Assembly (NCBI RefSeq): GCF_003752465.1 | Contig: NZ_RKHJ01000001.1 | Location: 2,604,001-2,668,000 of the forward strand | Source of the DNA: Agrococcus jenensis | GTDB taxonomy: Bacteria; Actinomycetota; Actinomycetes; Actinomycetales; Microbacteriaceae | Length of the DNA: 64,000 bases | Reading direction: 5' to 3' | In this document: piece by piece, positions 7,893-15,272 of the stretch | How positions within the stretch are numbered: the first letter of the stretch is position 1 | How the letters are laid out: each line of letters begins with the position of its first letter | The notes under the pieces: model-generated | The model's input: the letters and a program-made list of their open reading frames with translations, nothing else | Database searches by the model: none | Told to the model about the DNA's origin: nothing | Translations under genes and position numbers: made by a program

Positions 7893-9865
7893 TGCCCCAG
7901 ATCCTCACCCCCGAGCTCGTGGTGCTCGACGCCGACCTCGGCGCCGACAAGGAGGCCGTGATCCGTGCGCTCGCGGCCCGTGCCGCGGGCACCGACCGCG
8001 TCGTCGACGGCGACGGCCTCGCCGCCGCCGTGCTCGACCGCGAGGCGCTCACGCCCACCGGCATGGGCGCCGGCATCGCGATCCCCCACTGCAAGTCCGC
8101 GGCGGTGCGCGAGCCGAGCCTCGCCTTCGCCCGGCTCCAGCCGCCCGTCGACTTCGGCGCTCCCGACGGCCCCGCCGACCTCGTCTTCATGATCATGGCG
8201 CCCGACGGCGCCGCCGAGACGCACCTCGCGGTGCTGTCGCGGCTCGCGGGGTCGCTCATCGATGAGCGGTTCACGGATGCGCTCCGCTCCGCCTCGAGCC
8301 CGGCAGAGGTCGTCGCGCTCGTCGAGGACGTCGTCGCCGACCGCGACGAGGCGGACGCCGCGCCGGTCGCCGAGGGCGCCCGCAGCATCGTCGCCGTCAC
8401 CGCGTGCCCGACCGGCATCGCGCACACCTACATGGCGGCGGATGCGCTCAAGGCCGCCGCCGAGCGCGCCGGCGTGCGCATCGCCGTCGAGACGCAGGGA
8501 TCCGCAGGCACGAAGCGCCTGGACCCCGCGGTCATCGCGGCCGCGGACGCGGTCGTCTTCGCCGTCGACGTCGACGTGCGCGAGCGGGGCCGCTTCGCCG
8601 GCAAGCCGTACGTGCAGGTGCCCGTGAAGCGCGGCATCGACGCCGCCGACGCCCTCATCCAGGAGGCCCTGGGCCACGCCGACGACCCGAACGGGCCGCG
8701 CATCGCGGGCAGCGCCTCCGCCGAGGCGACGCCCGCGCCGTCGGCCGGCAACCTCGGCGGCACCGTGAAGCGCGCGCTCCTCACCGGCGTCAGCTACATG
8801 ATCCCGTTCGTCGCCGGCGGCGGTCTGCTCATCGCGCTCGGCTTCCTGCTCGGCGGCTTCCGCATCACCGAGGTCGCGGGCGACGTCATCATCCAGAACA
8901 CGCTGTGGAACCTGCCCGACGGCGGACTCGGGCAGTACCTCGGCGCCGTGCTCTTCTCGATCGGCGCGGCCTCGATGGGCTTCCTCGTGCCGGCGCTCGC
9001 GGGCTACATCGCCTACGCGATCGCCGACCGACCCGGCATCGCACCCGGCTTCGTCGCGGGTGCCGTCGCGGGCACCATGGACGCCGGCTTCATCGGCGGC
9101 CTCGTCGGCGGTCTGCTCGCCGGCCTCGCGGCCTGGTGGATCGGCACCTGGCGGGTGCCGACGTGGCTCCGCGGCCTCATGCCGGTCGTGATCATCCCGC
9201 TGCTCGCGTCGATCTTCGCCTCGGGCCTCATGGTGATGCTGCTCGGCGGCCCCATCGCGGCCCTCATGGCGGGCCTCACCGCCTGGCTCAGCTCGCTCAC
9301 CGGCACGGGTGCCGTGCTGCTCGGCCTGCTGCTCGGCACGATGATGGCCTTCGACCTCGGCGGGCCCATCAACAAGGTCGCGTACGGCTTCGCGGTCGCC
9401 GGCCTCGGTGCCGGCTCCCCCGAGAACCCCTCGCCGTGGCTCATCATGGCGGCGGTCATGGCCGCGGGCATGGTGCCGCCGCTCGGCATGGCGCTCGCGA
9501 GCACGCTCGACCGCCGGCTCTTCACCCCCGTGGAGCAGGAGAACGGCAAGGCGGCGTGGCTGCTCGGTGCGTCGTTCATCTCGGAGGGCGCGATCCCGTT
9601 CGCCGCGACCGACCCGCTGCGCGTCATCCCCGCGGCGATCCTCGGCTCGGCGGCGACCGGCGCGATCTCGATGGCCGCCGGCGTCACGAGCCAGGCGCCG
9701 CACGGCGGGTTCTTCGTGTTCTTCGCGATCGGCAACCTGCTGATGTTCACGATCGCGATCGCGGTCGGCACGGTCATCACGGCGCTCGCCGTGATCGCGC
9801 TCAAGCGCTGGGCGCGCCGCACGCCGGTGGCGCAGGAGGCCGAGCCCGCGCTCGTCGCCGCCTGA
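7892..9865 (+). CDS. fruA: PTS fructose transporter subunit IIABC
   Basis: A 657-residue fusion that imports fructose and phosphorylates it to fructose 1-phosphate. Domain order is EIIA (residues 1-150, phospho-His66 in GIAIPHCKS), EIIB (about 165-262, phospho-Cys172 in TACPTGIAHTYMAA), and an EIIC membrane domain (about 280-640) with the usual hydrophobic helices and the EGAIPFA motif. The start follows a CAGGAG ribosome-binding site and overlaps the fruK stop. EI and HPr are not encoded nearby, so they must be supplied from elsewhere. A strong hairpin follows the stop codon. Confidence 0.95.
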   Translation: MPQILTPELVVLDADLGADKEAVIRALAARAAGTDRVVDGDGLAAAVLDREALTPTGMGAGIAIPHCKSAAVREPSLAFARLQPPVDFGAPDGPADLVFMIMAPDGAAETHLAVLSRLAGSLIDERFTDALRSASSPAEVVALVEDVVADRDEADAAPVAEGARSIVAVTACPTGIAHTYMAADALKAAAERAGVRIAVETQGSAGTKRLDPAVIAAADAVVFAVDVDVRERGRFAGKPYVQVPVKRGIDAADALIQEALGHADDPNGPRIAGSASAEATPAPSAGNLGGTVKRALLTGVSYMIPFVAGGGLLIALGFLLGGFRITEVAGDVIIQNTLWNLPDGGLGQYLGAVLFSIGAASMGFLVPALAGYIAYAIADRPGIAPGFVAGAVAGTMDAGFIGGLVGGLLAGLAAWWIGTWRVPTWLRGLMPVVIIPLLASIFASGLMVMLLGGPIAALMAGLTAWLSSLTGTGAVLLGLLLGTMMAFDLGGPINKVAYGFAVAGLGAGSPENPSPWLIMAAVMAAGMVPPLGMALASTLDRRLFTPVEQENGKAAWLLGASFISEGAIPFAATDPLRVIPAAILGSAATGAISMAAGVTSQAPHGGFFVFFAIGNLLMFTIAIAVGTVITALAVIALKRWARRTPVAQEAEPALVAA

Positions 9866-9891
9866 CGCACCCGACTGACGCATCCGTCAGG

Positions 9892-9935
9892 CACAGCGAC
9901 CCCCGAGGCCTCGTGGCCTCGGGGGTCGTGCTGTG
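9892..9935. terminator. Terminator hairpin between fruA and rnpB
   Basis: A long stem pairs CACAGC-GACCCCCGAGGCC with GGCCTCGGGGGTC-GTGCTGTG around a TCGT loop, with one bulge. It lies 26 bases after the fruA stop and abuts the 3' end of the RNase P RNA on the other strand, so it probably terminates both convergent transcripts. A smaller hairpin (CTGACG-CATC-CGTCAG) sits just before it. Confidence 0.8.
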
Positions 9936-10306
9936 GGCGGACCGGCCGGCCGATACGCCGGGTTCTGTCGTGGACGGTCATCTCTCTACGGGATGCATTG
10001 CTGCAGCCCTCTAGCGACCTACCCGCGGATGGGACGAGCAGCCCCGTGATCCGCTGTCTGGTCTTGCTCCGGGCGAGGTTTGCCTAGCCGCCGCGCTCGC
10101 ACGCGACGCTGGTGGGCTCTTGCCCCACCGTTTCACTCCTGGCCCGCTCGGGCTCTCGCCCAGGCGGGTGGACCTGTTCTCTGTTGCACTTTCTCGCGGG
10201 TTGCCCCGGGTGGACGTTATCCACCGCCCTGCTCTGCGGAGCCCGGACGTTCCTCGGCACAGCACCCGGGGGTGCCGCGACGCGACCGCCTAGCCGACCG
10301 ATCCGC
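9935..10306 (-). ncRNA. rnpB: RNase P RNA (class A)
   Basis: Catalytic RNA of RNase P, which trims tRNA 5' ends. Read on the minus strand, the conserved core elements are in order: the 5' strand GGTCGGCTAGGCGG, the AAGTCCGGGCTCCGC-like P4 region (10219-10260), the ATAACGTCCACC segment, the long GAAAGTGCAACAGAGA stretch, the second P4 strand, and the 3' ACAGAACCCGGCGTATCGG end that pairs back to the 5' end. Terminal G/C strands at 9935-9951 and about 10291-10306 close the molecule. A TAGCCT box at 10313-10318 is placed correctly for transcription from about 10306. Ends are accurate to a few bases. Confidence 0.93.
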
Positions 10307-10330
10307 GCCCCCAGGCTATCGCGGCCGCCG

Positions 10331-11428
10331 CTACGGCGCTGCGGGCGCGAGCGGCTTGCGGTAGTAGGTCGTCGCGTGCAGCGGGCGGCCGCCGAAGCGC
10401 GAGAACTGCCGGGCGGAGCCGGGGTTCTGCCGGCCGACCGGCGTCGACCGCAGGGTGCGGCAGCCGAGCTCGGCGAGGTTCGCGTGCAGCCGTCGGCTGA
10501 GCAGCGAGACGATGCCCTTGCCCTGCGAGTCCGGGCGCGCGCCCTGGATGACGAGCACCGCCTCCCGTCGCAGCTCGGCCCGCCGCGCCGCGACCGACCA
10601 CGCCTCCCTCGGCCCCATCCGACCGCCCGAGCGCTGCAGCACGGGCGACGCGTCGAGCACCGCGACGACGAAGGCGAGCGGATGGTCGTCCTCGTCGCGA
10701 GCGATGAGGAAGAGGCCCGGCTCGTGCAGCAGCCACAGCCCCGCCGTCTGGGTGCGCAGCTCGCCGCGCGAGAACGGCGTGAAGTACGGCAGCAGCGCGA
10801 ACGAGTCGTTGAGCAGCGGCAGCAGCGCGCGCAGGCCGCGATCGAGCCCGAAGCGCGTCACCTCGTCGATGCGGATGCCGGCGGCGTCGAGCTCGGCGAC
10901 GCTCGGGCCGTCCTCATCCACGACGTCGACGATCCAGGTGTCGGCCTCGTACCAGCGGCGCATGCCGCGCGCCTCGAGCACCGCCGGGAGCCACGGCGGG
11001 TTCCAGGCGGCGTCGAGGAAGCCGCGCTCGTCGAAGCCCGCGGTGATGACGCCGCCCGACTGGTTCGGCAGCAGCTGCGCCGGTCCGAACAGCTCGTGCG
11101 CGCCGGCCGCTGCCGCGCGCCCCTCGACGTCGTCGAGCAGGGCATCGACGACAGCCGGACCCGCGGCCTCGAGGGCGCCGAACACGAGCGCACGGGTGCC
11201 GAGGCGCGCGTCGAGCCGGTCATCGCGGTGGACGATGGCGCGACCGACGGGGCGGTCGTCGTCGACCGCGAGCAGCAGCGTGATCGGATGCGGGTGCGGA
11301 TGCCTCCCGCGGTGCCACGCGCGCACGGTGCGCTCGGGCAGGGGCACCGCCATGCCGCCGTGGGTGTCCTGGCCGAGCCGCACGAAGGCGTCGAGCGCCG
11401 CGTCGTCGGCGACCTCCACGACCCGCAT
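10331..11428 (-). CDS. GNAT-related N-acetyltransferase-like protein
   Basis: A 365-residue protein with two regions resembling the GNAT acetyltransferase fold. The N-terminal half has VGRAIVHRDDRLD and FGALEAAGPAVVDALLDDVE, and the C-terminal half has the acetyl-CoA loop-like GARPDSQGKGIVSLLSRRLH followed by NPGSARQFSRFGGRPLHATTYYRKPL. Large proteins of this type in many bacteria are annotated as GNAT or hypothetical; the acceptor is not known. The ATG at 11428 follows a GGAGGGGG ribosome-binding site. Its stop is only about 25 bases from the 5' end of rnpB, so read-through into rnpB is possible. Confidence 0.65.
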   Translation of the reverse strand: MRVVEVADDAALDAFVRLGQDTHGGMAVPLPERTVRAWHRGRHPHPHPITLLLAVDDDRPVGRAIVHRDDRLDARLGTRALVFGALEAAGPAVVDALLDDVEGRAAAAGAHELFGPAQLLPNQSGGVITAGFDERGFLDAAWNPPWLPAVLEARGMRRWYEADTWIVDVVDEDGPSVAELDAAGIRIDEVTRFGLDRGLRALLPLLNDSFALLPYFTPFSRGELRTQTAGLWLLHEPGLFLIARDEDDHPLAFVVAVLDASPVLQRSGGRMGPREAWSVAARRAELRREAVLVIQGARPDSQGKGIVSLLSRRLHANLAELGCRTLRSTPVGRQNPGSARQFSRFGGRPLHATTYYRKPLAPAAP

Positions 11429-11483
11429 CGCGCCACCCCCTCCGCGGCTCCCGCTGGCATGCTACGGCGGCCGGGACTGCGGG

Positions 11484-12224
11484 CTACAGCCCGCTCTCCT
11501 CCGTGCGCACGAGGATCGCCGACGAGTTCGGGTCGAGGATGACCTCGTCGTCGGGCGTCTGGCGGATCTGGTGCAGCTCCGACGCGTTGAGCTCGACGCC
11601 CGAGGCGGCCGACGTGCGGTGCTGCAGCAGCGTCGCGCCGATGCCGTAGCGCTCGCGCTGGCGGTCGTAGAGGGCGAGCAGGTCCGCGGGCACGGCGACC
11701 GTGCGGTCGGCGCGCTCGGCGCGCGCCTCGGCGAGCTCGCGCTCGAGACCGGCAGCGACCTCGGCGCGCTCGGCCGCGAGCCGGTCGCGCTCCGCGCGCG
11801 CCTCGCCGGCCTCGGCGCGGGCAGCGGCGAGCGCGGCCGCCGCGTCCTCCTGCGCCTGCATCGCTTCGAGCTCGAGGTCCTCGAGCGTCGAGCGTCGCCG
11901 CTCGAGCGTCGCGATCTCGTGCTCCGTCGCGGTCGCGGTCTTCGCATCCTTCACGACCTGCAGCCGCTCCTGGTCGCGCTTCAGCCGCGCCTCGACGAGC
12001 TGCACGTCGCTCTCGATGCGCGCGACCTCCGCGGTCGCGTCGTCGTGCGCACCCAGCCGGTCGAGCACGGCGCGGTCGAGTCGCGCGAGCAGCGCGTCGA
12101 GCTCGTCGATCCGCTTCGTCTGCGGCAGCGCCTTCGCCTTCGCCTGCAGCCGCACGATGCGGGTGTCCACGTCCTGCAGCGCCAACAGCCGCCGCTGATC
12201 GCCGTTCGTCGCCTTCAGTGCCAT
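11484..12224 (-). CDS. Coiled-coil zinc-ribbon family protein lacking the zinc ligands
   Basis: A 246-residue protein of the actinobacterial C4-type zinc-ribbon family (DUF164-like, CT398-related). Residues 1-175 form a long charged coiled coil, and the C-terminus ends in the family's ILVRTEESGL. In typical members the intervening region carries two CxxC pairs; here it reads GVELNASELHQIRQ ... DPNSSAILV with no cysteine at all, so this copy cannot bind zinc there. The function of the family is unclear. The ATG at 12224 overlaps the end of the Nif3-like gene by 10 bases, and the two genes are commonly neighbours in Actinobacteria. Confidence 0.8.
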   Translation of the reverse strand: MALKATNGDQRRLLALQDVDTRIVRLQAKAKALPQTKRIDELDALLARLDRAVLDRLGAHDDATAEVARIESDVQLVEARLKRDQERLQVVKDAKTATATEHEIATLERRRSTLEDLELEAMQAQEDAAAALAAARAEAGEARAERDRLAAERAEVAAGLERELAEARAERADRTVAVPADLLALYDRQRERYGIGATLLQHRTSAASGVELNASELHQIRQTPDDEVILDPNSSAILVRTEESGL

Positions 12225-13051
12225 GCGTGCTCCTCCTGCGGGACCGCGAAGTCCCATGGGTCCGTCCTGATGTCGCTCACGAGCACCTCGACGCCCGGCA
12301 GCGCCGCGCGCAGCTGCTCGGCCGCGGGCCGCAGCCACAGCGACTCGCTCGCCCAGTGCGACACGTCGACGAGCGCGGGGCCCTCGCCCGCGCCGTGGCG
12401 CTCGCGCGCATCCGATGCCGGGTGGTGCCGGAGGTCGCTCGTGATGTAGACGTCGGCGCCCGCGACGGCGCGCTCGCGCAGCAGCGAGTCGCCGGCGCCG
12501 CCGCAGATGGCGATGCGCTGCACGTGCTGGGCGGGGTCGCCCACGGCGCGCAGGCCGCCGGCGACGGCCGGCAGCAGGCCCGCGAGCGTGCGGACGAGCT
12601 CGCCGAGCGCGATGGGCTGCGGCAGGTCGCCGACGCGGCCGAGCCCGAGCGACGCGTCGACGCGGTTGACGACGATGGGTGCGAGGCCGGTGAGGCCGAG
12701 CATCGTCGCGAGCTCGCCGCTCGTGCCGCGGTCGACGGCGTCGGCGTTCGTGTGCGCGGCGAGCAGCGCGACGCGCTCTCGCACGAGCCGGGTGATGACC
12801 CGGCCCGCGGGGGTGGTCGCGGCGACGCTCGTCGCGCCGCGCAGCAGCAGCGGGTGGTGCACGAGCAGCAGGTCGGCGCCGCGGGCGACGGCCTCTGCGG
12901 CGGTCGCGTCGACCGCGTCGACGGCGAGCAGCACGCGCGACACGGCATCGGCCGGGTCGCCGGCGATGAGCCCGACCGCGTCCCAGTCCTCGGCGGTCGC
13001 AGCCGGCCAGAGCGACTCGACCGCGCGCTGGACCTCGGCGACGCTCGTCAT
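12215..13051 (-). CDS. Nif3-like dinuclear metal-centre protein
   Basis: A 278-residue member of the Nif3/YbgI (DUF34) family, hexameric proteins with a two-metal site; some members act as GTP cyclohydrolase I-like or metal-insertion proteins but the general role is unsettled. Metal-ligand positions are visible in LLLVHHPLLLRG (His pair), AHTNADAV (His, Asp) and the C-terminal DVSHWASE (His, Glu). The start at 13051 is chosen because a TAGGAT box ends seven bases upstream; an ATG nine bases further out would fall inside that promoter. It is followed, with a 10-bp overlap, by the coiled-coil gene. Confidence 0.88.
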   Translation of the reverse strand: MTSVAEVQRAVESLWPAATAEDWDAVGLIAGDPADAVSRVLLAVDAVDATAAEAVARGADLLLVHHPLLLRGATSVAATTPAGRVITRLVRERVALLAAHTNADAVDRGTSGELATMLGLTGLAPIVVNRVDASLGLGRVGDLPQPIALGELVRTLAGLLPAVAGGLRAVGDPAQHVQRIAICGGAGDSLLRERAVAGADVYITSDLRHHPASDARERHGAGEGPALVDVSHWASESLWLRPAAEQLRAALPGVEVLVSDIRTDPWDFAVPQEEHAWH

Positions 13052-13093
13052 GGGCCCCATCCTACGGACGCGCGCCCGGCGTGCCCGCCGCGG

Positions 13094-13870
13094 TCAGCGG
13101 GGCGGCATCCGCAGCGCGCCGTCCATGCGGATGGTCTCGCCGTTGAGGTAGTCGTGCTCGACCACCGCGACGACGAGCTGCGCGAACTCGTCCGGCCGCG
13201 CGAGCCGGGCGGGGAACGGCACGGTCGCCTCGAGCGCGTCGCGCACCTCGGTGCCGATGCCGGCCATCATCGGGGTGTCGACGACCCCTGGCGCGACGGT
13301 CATCACGCGGATGCCGTGCCGGGCCAGGTCGCGCGCGGCCGGGAGCGTCATCGCGGCGACCGCGCCCTTCGAGGCGCTGTACGCGGCCTGCCCGATCTGC
13401 CCGTCGAACGCGGCGACGGATGCGGTCTGCACGACGATGCCGCGCTGGCCGTCCCGGCCGTCGAGCGGCTCCGTCTCGGCGATCCGCGCAGCCGCGAGTC
13501 GCAGCACCTGGAAGGTGCCGAAGAGGTTGACGGCGATCGTGCGCTCGAACGCGGCCTGGTCGTGCGGGCCGTCGCGGCCGATGAGCCGCTTGCCGGTCGC
13601 GATCCCGGCGCACGAGACGGCGATGCGGAGCGGGCCGAGCGCCGATGCCTCGTCGACCGCGCGCTGCACGTCGGCCTCCACCGTCACGTCGCCCGGCACG
13701 AGGCGGATGCCGTCCTGCGGCCCGTCCTGGGTCGACTGCGCGCGCTCGATCGCGGCGGGCAGGTCGAGCCCGACCACGAGCGCGCCGCGAGCGGCGAGGG
13801 CGGCGGCGGTCGCGGCGCCCAGTCCGGACGCGGCGCCCGTCACGAGCGCGGCAGCACCACGGATCTCCAC
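13094..13870 (-). CDS. SDR family dehydrogenase (3-hydroxyacyl-CoA dehydrogenase type II-like)
   Basis: A 258-residue classical SDR with GAASGLGAATAAALA near the N-terminus, NLFGTF in the middle and the catalytic Y-x-x-x-K in YSASKGAV. The overall pattern (VSCAGIATGKRLIG, VNLFGTFQVLRLAA, APGVVDTPMMAG) resembles type-II 3-hydroxyacyl-CoA dehydrogenases that act in fatty-acid or branched-chain degradation; substrate assignment is by resemblance only. The GTG at 13870 is preceded by GAGGAGGT, a strong ribosome-binding site. It stands alone, with tRNA-Val upstream on the opposite strand. Confidence 0.82.
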   Translation of the reverse strand: MEIRGAAALVTGAASGLGAATAAALAARGALVVGLDLPAAIERAQSTQDGPQDGIRLVPGDVTVEADVQRAVDEASALGPLRIAVSCAGIATGKRLIGRDGPHDQAAFERTIAVNLFGTFQVLRLAAARIAETEPLDGRDGQRGIVVQTASVAAFDGQIGQAAYSASKGAVAAMTLPAARDLARHGIRVMTVAPGVVDTPMMAGIGTEVRDALEATVPFPARLARPDEFAQLVVAVVEHDYLNGETIRMDGALRMPPR

Positions 13871-13962
13871 ATCGACCTCCTCGTCGCGCGCCGATCGGCG
13901 CTCGGCCACGCTACCGCCCGCGCCAGCAGCACCCGCTCGCACGGGATGGCAGGATGGCCGTC

Positions 13963-14035
13963 GGGCGGTTGGCGCAGCTGGTAGCGCACTTCGCTTACAC
14001 CGAAGGGGTCGCCGGTTCGAGCCCGGCACCGCCCA
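13963..14035 (+). tRNA. tRNA-Val (TAC anticodon)
   Basis: A 73-base cloverleaf: acceptor GGGCGGT pairs with ACCGCCC, followed by an A discriminator; the D-arm contains the usual GGCGCAGCTGGTAGCGC; the anticodon stem CTTCG/CGAAG encloses the loop CTTACAC with anticodon TAC; the T-arm has GGTTCGAG. The 3' CCA is not encoded. The gene lies between divergent and convergent neighbours, not in a tRNA cluster. Confidence 0.95.
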
Positions 14036-14050
14036 CGACGCGGCCCGCGG

Positions 14051-14452
14051 TCACCGCAGCCAGCTGCCGCTCGCCCACAGCGCCGCCGCGGTCGTGACCG
14101 CCGCCGCGACCGTCACGCCCAGGTGCACGGCGAACGCGGGGGCGCGGCGACGTGGGCGCTGCAGCCTCGTGCCGAGCAGCGCGATGAGCGCAGCGACCGC
14201 CAGCAGCACGAGCGCGAGCACGCCGAAGGCCACGAGGTCCGGGCCGCTGCAGTCGGTCGAGTCGGCGGCGCAGGCGGCGAAGGGCCCACCGCGACCGGAC
14301 GCGTCGTAGCGGCCGAGCGCGAGCCCAAGCAGCGCCCAGATCGGAGACAGCAGCACGGTCGACCCGACCGAGAGGGCCGCGGTGATCGCGATCGCCGCCC
14401 AGGGGCGGTGCGATCGGCCGAACCGCCGCTCGACCGCGCTCCGCTGCTCCAT
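14051..14452 (-). CDS. Small integral membrane protein, unknown function
   Basis: A 133-residue protein with three hydrophobic helices (about residues 18-46, 72-95 and 107-128) separated by a short loop that contains two cysteines (CAADSTDC) likely outside the membrane, which could form a disulfide. I do not recognise the family. The ATG at 14452 lies six bases below a TACGGT box, the leaderless pattern of this genome, which supports it as a real gene rather than a chance frame. Its 3' end is 15 bases from the tRNA-Val 3' end on the other strand. Confidence 0.6.
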   Translation of the reverse strand: MEQRSAVERRFGRSHRPWAAIAITAALSVGSTVLLSPIWALLGLALGRYDASGRGGPFAACAADSTDCSGPDLVAFGVLALVLLAVAALIALLGTRLQRPRRRAPAFAVHLGVTVAAAVTTAAALWASGSWLR

Positions 14453-14503
14453 CCGAACACCGTAGCCGTTCGGCCGTCCACACCACGGGGGGCCCGAGCG
14501 CGC

Positions 14504-14640
14504 GAGTGTCGACCTGCTGGGCAGGTGTCGCGACACTGCAGCGACAACCCGACACTCCGTGCTCGCCACAGCGGACCCGGACGCGCGAGTGTCGACGTGC
14601 TGCTCGAGTGTCGCGACACTGCCGCGACGACCCGACACTC
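14504..14640. repeat. Two-copy 83-bp-period repeat with GTGTCGCGACAC palindromes
   Basis: Two 54-bp copies (14504-14557 and 14587-14640) each start with GAGTGTCG, contain the perfect palindrome GTGTCGCGACAC about 20-25 bases in, and end with CGACACTC, the complement of the start. Each copy can thus fold as a hairpin or as nested hairpins. The copies differ at several positions that keep the palindromes. They fill the 233-bp gap between the small membrane protein and the peroxiredoxin gene; the rest of the gap shows only the promoter of the membrane protein. Confidence 0.75.
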
Positions 14641-14685
14641 TGCGCCGACACCGGGCGCCGCCGGGCTCGGGCGCTCGGCGCGCCG

Positions 14686-15153
14686 TCAGGCGACGCCGGC
14701 GAGCGCCTCGCGGTAGGCGTCCATGTCGCGCGACGCCGACGGGCTCACGCGGAAGTGCGCCGCGATCCTGCCCTCGCGGTCGATGACGTAGGTCGCGCGG
14801 GTCGCCGTGCCGCGCTCCGGCAGGAACGCGTCGTAGGCCTGCGCCACCCCGCCGTGCGGCCAGAAGTCGCTCAGCAGCCGGAACGACAGCCCCTCCTGCT
14901 CGGCGAAGACGCGCAGCGATGCGGCGGTGTCGACCGAGATCGCCAGCACCTCGGCGTCCGCGTCCTCGAACGCCGCGAGCTCGTCGCGGATCGCGCACAG
15001 CTCTCCGGTGCAGCGGCCGGTGAACGCCGCGGGGTAGAAGACGAGCACGACCGGGTGCCCGCGCAGGGCCGACAGCGTGACCGCCTCGCCGGTGTGGTCG
15101 GTGAGGGTGAAGTCGGGCGCCTCGGCCCCGATCTCGAGCGCATCCTGAGCCAT
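14686..15153 (-). CDS. Peroxiredoxin (AhpE/Bcp type)
   Basis: A 155-residue thiol peroxidase reducing peroxides in the cytosol. The active-site loop reads [20 protein letters not shown], with the peroxidatic Cys in TGRC and a second Cys five residues later, and the conserved Arg is in [11 protein letters not shown]. The arrangement is closest to the AhpE group, with Bcp as the alternative; whether the second cysteine resolves the sulfenic acid cannot be told. The ATG at 15153 begins the conserved [17 protein letters not shown]; an upstream ATG nine bases away is possible. It is divergent from aceE. Confidence 0.85.
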   Translation of the reverse strand: MAQDALEIGAEAPDFTLTDHTGEAVTLSALRGHPVVLVFYPAAFTGRCTGELCAIRDELAAFEDADAEVLAISVDTAASLRVFAEQEGLSFRLLSDFWPHGGVAQAYDAFLPERGTATRATYVIDREGRIAAHFRVSPSASRDMDAYREALAGVA

Positions 15154-15272
15154 GCATCCCATCGTGCCAGAGCCGACGGCGGCACTGCGATGGATGCACG
15201 CCGCGGTCGATAGGGTGGATGCTCGGGCGTGCGCACCCAGGCCGCCGCGAGATATCGACGTCAGGAGCATCG

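Noticed and set aside
6824..9883. Long minus-strand frame of about 1,000 codons opposite fruK and fruA
   Set aside because: Low-complexity His/Arg/Glu-rich product with no domain; the plus-strand PTS genes explain the sequence.
11484..12338. Longer start for the coiled-coil protein
   Set aside because: The extra 38 residues are off-frame Nif3 coding; homology begins at MALKATNGDQRRL.
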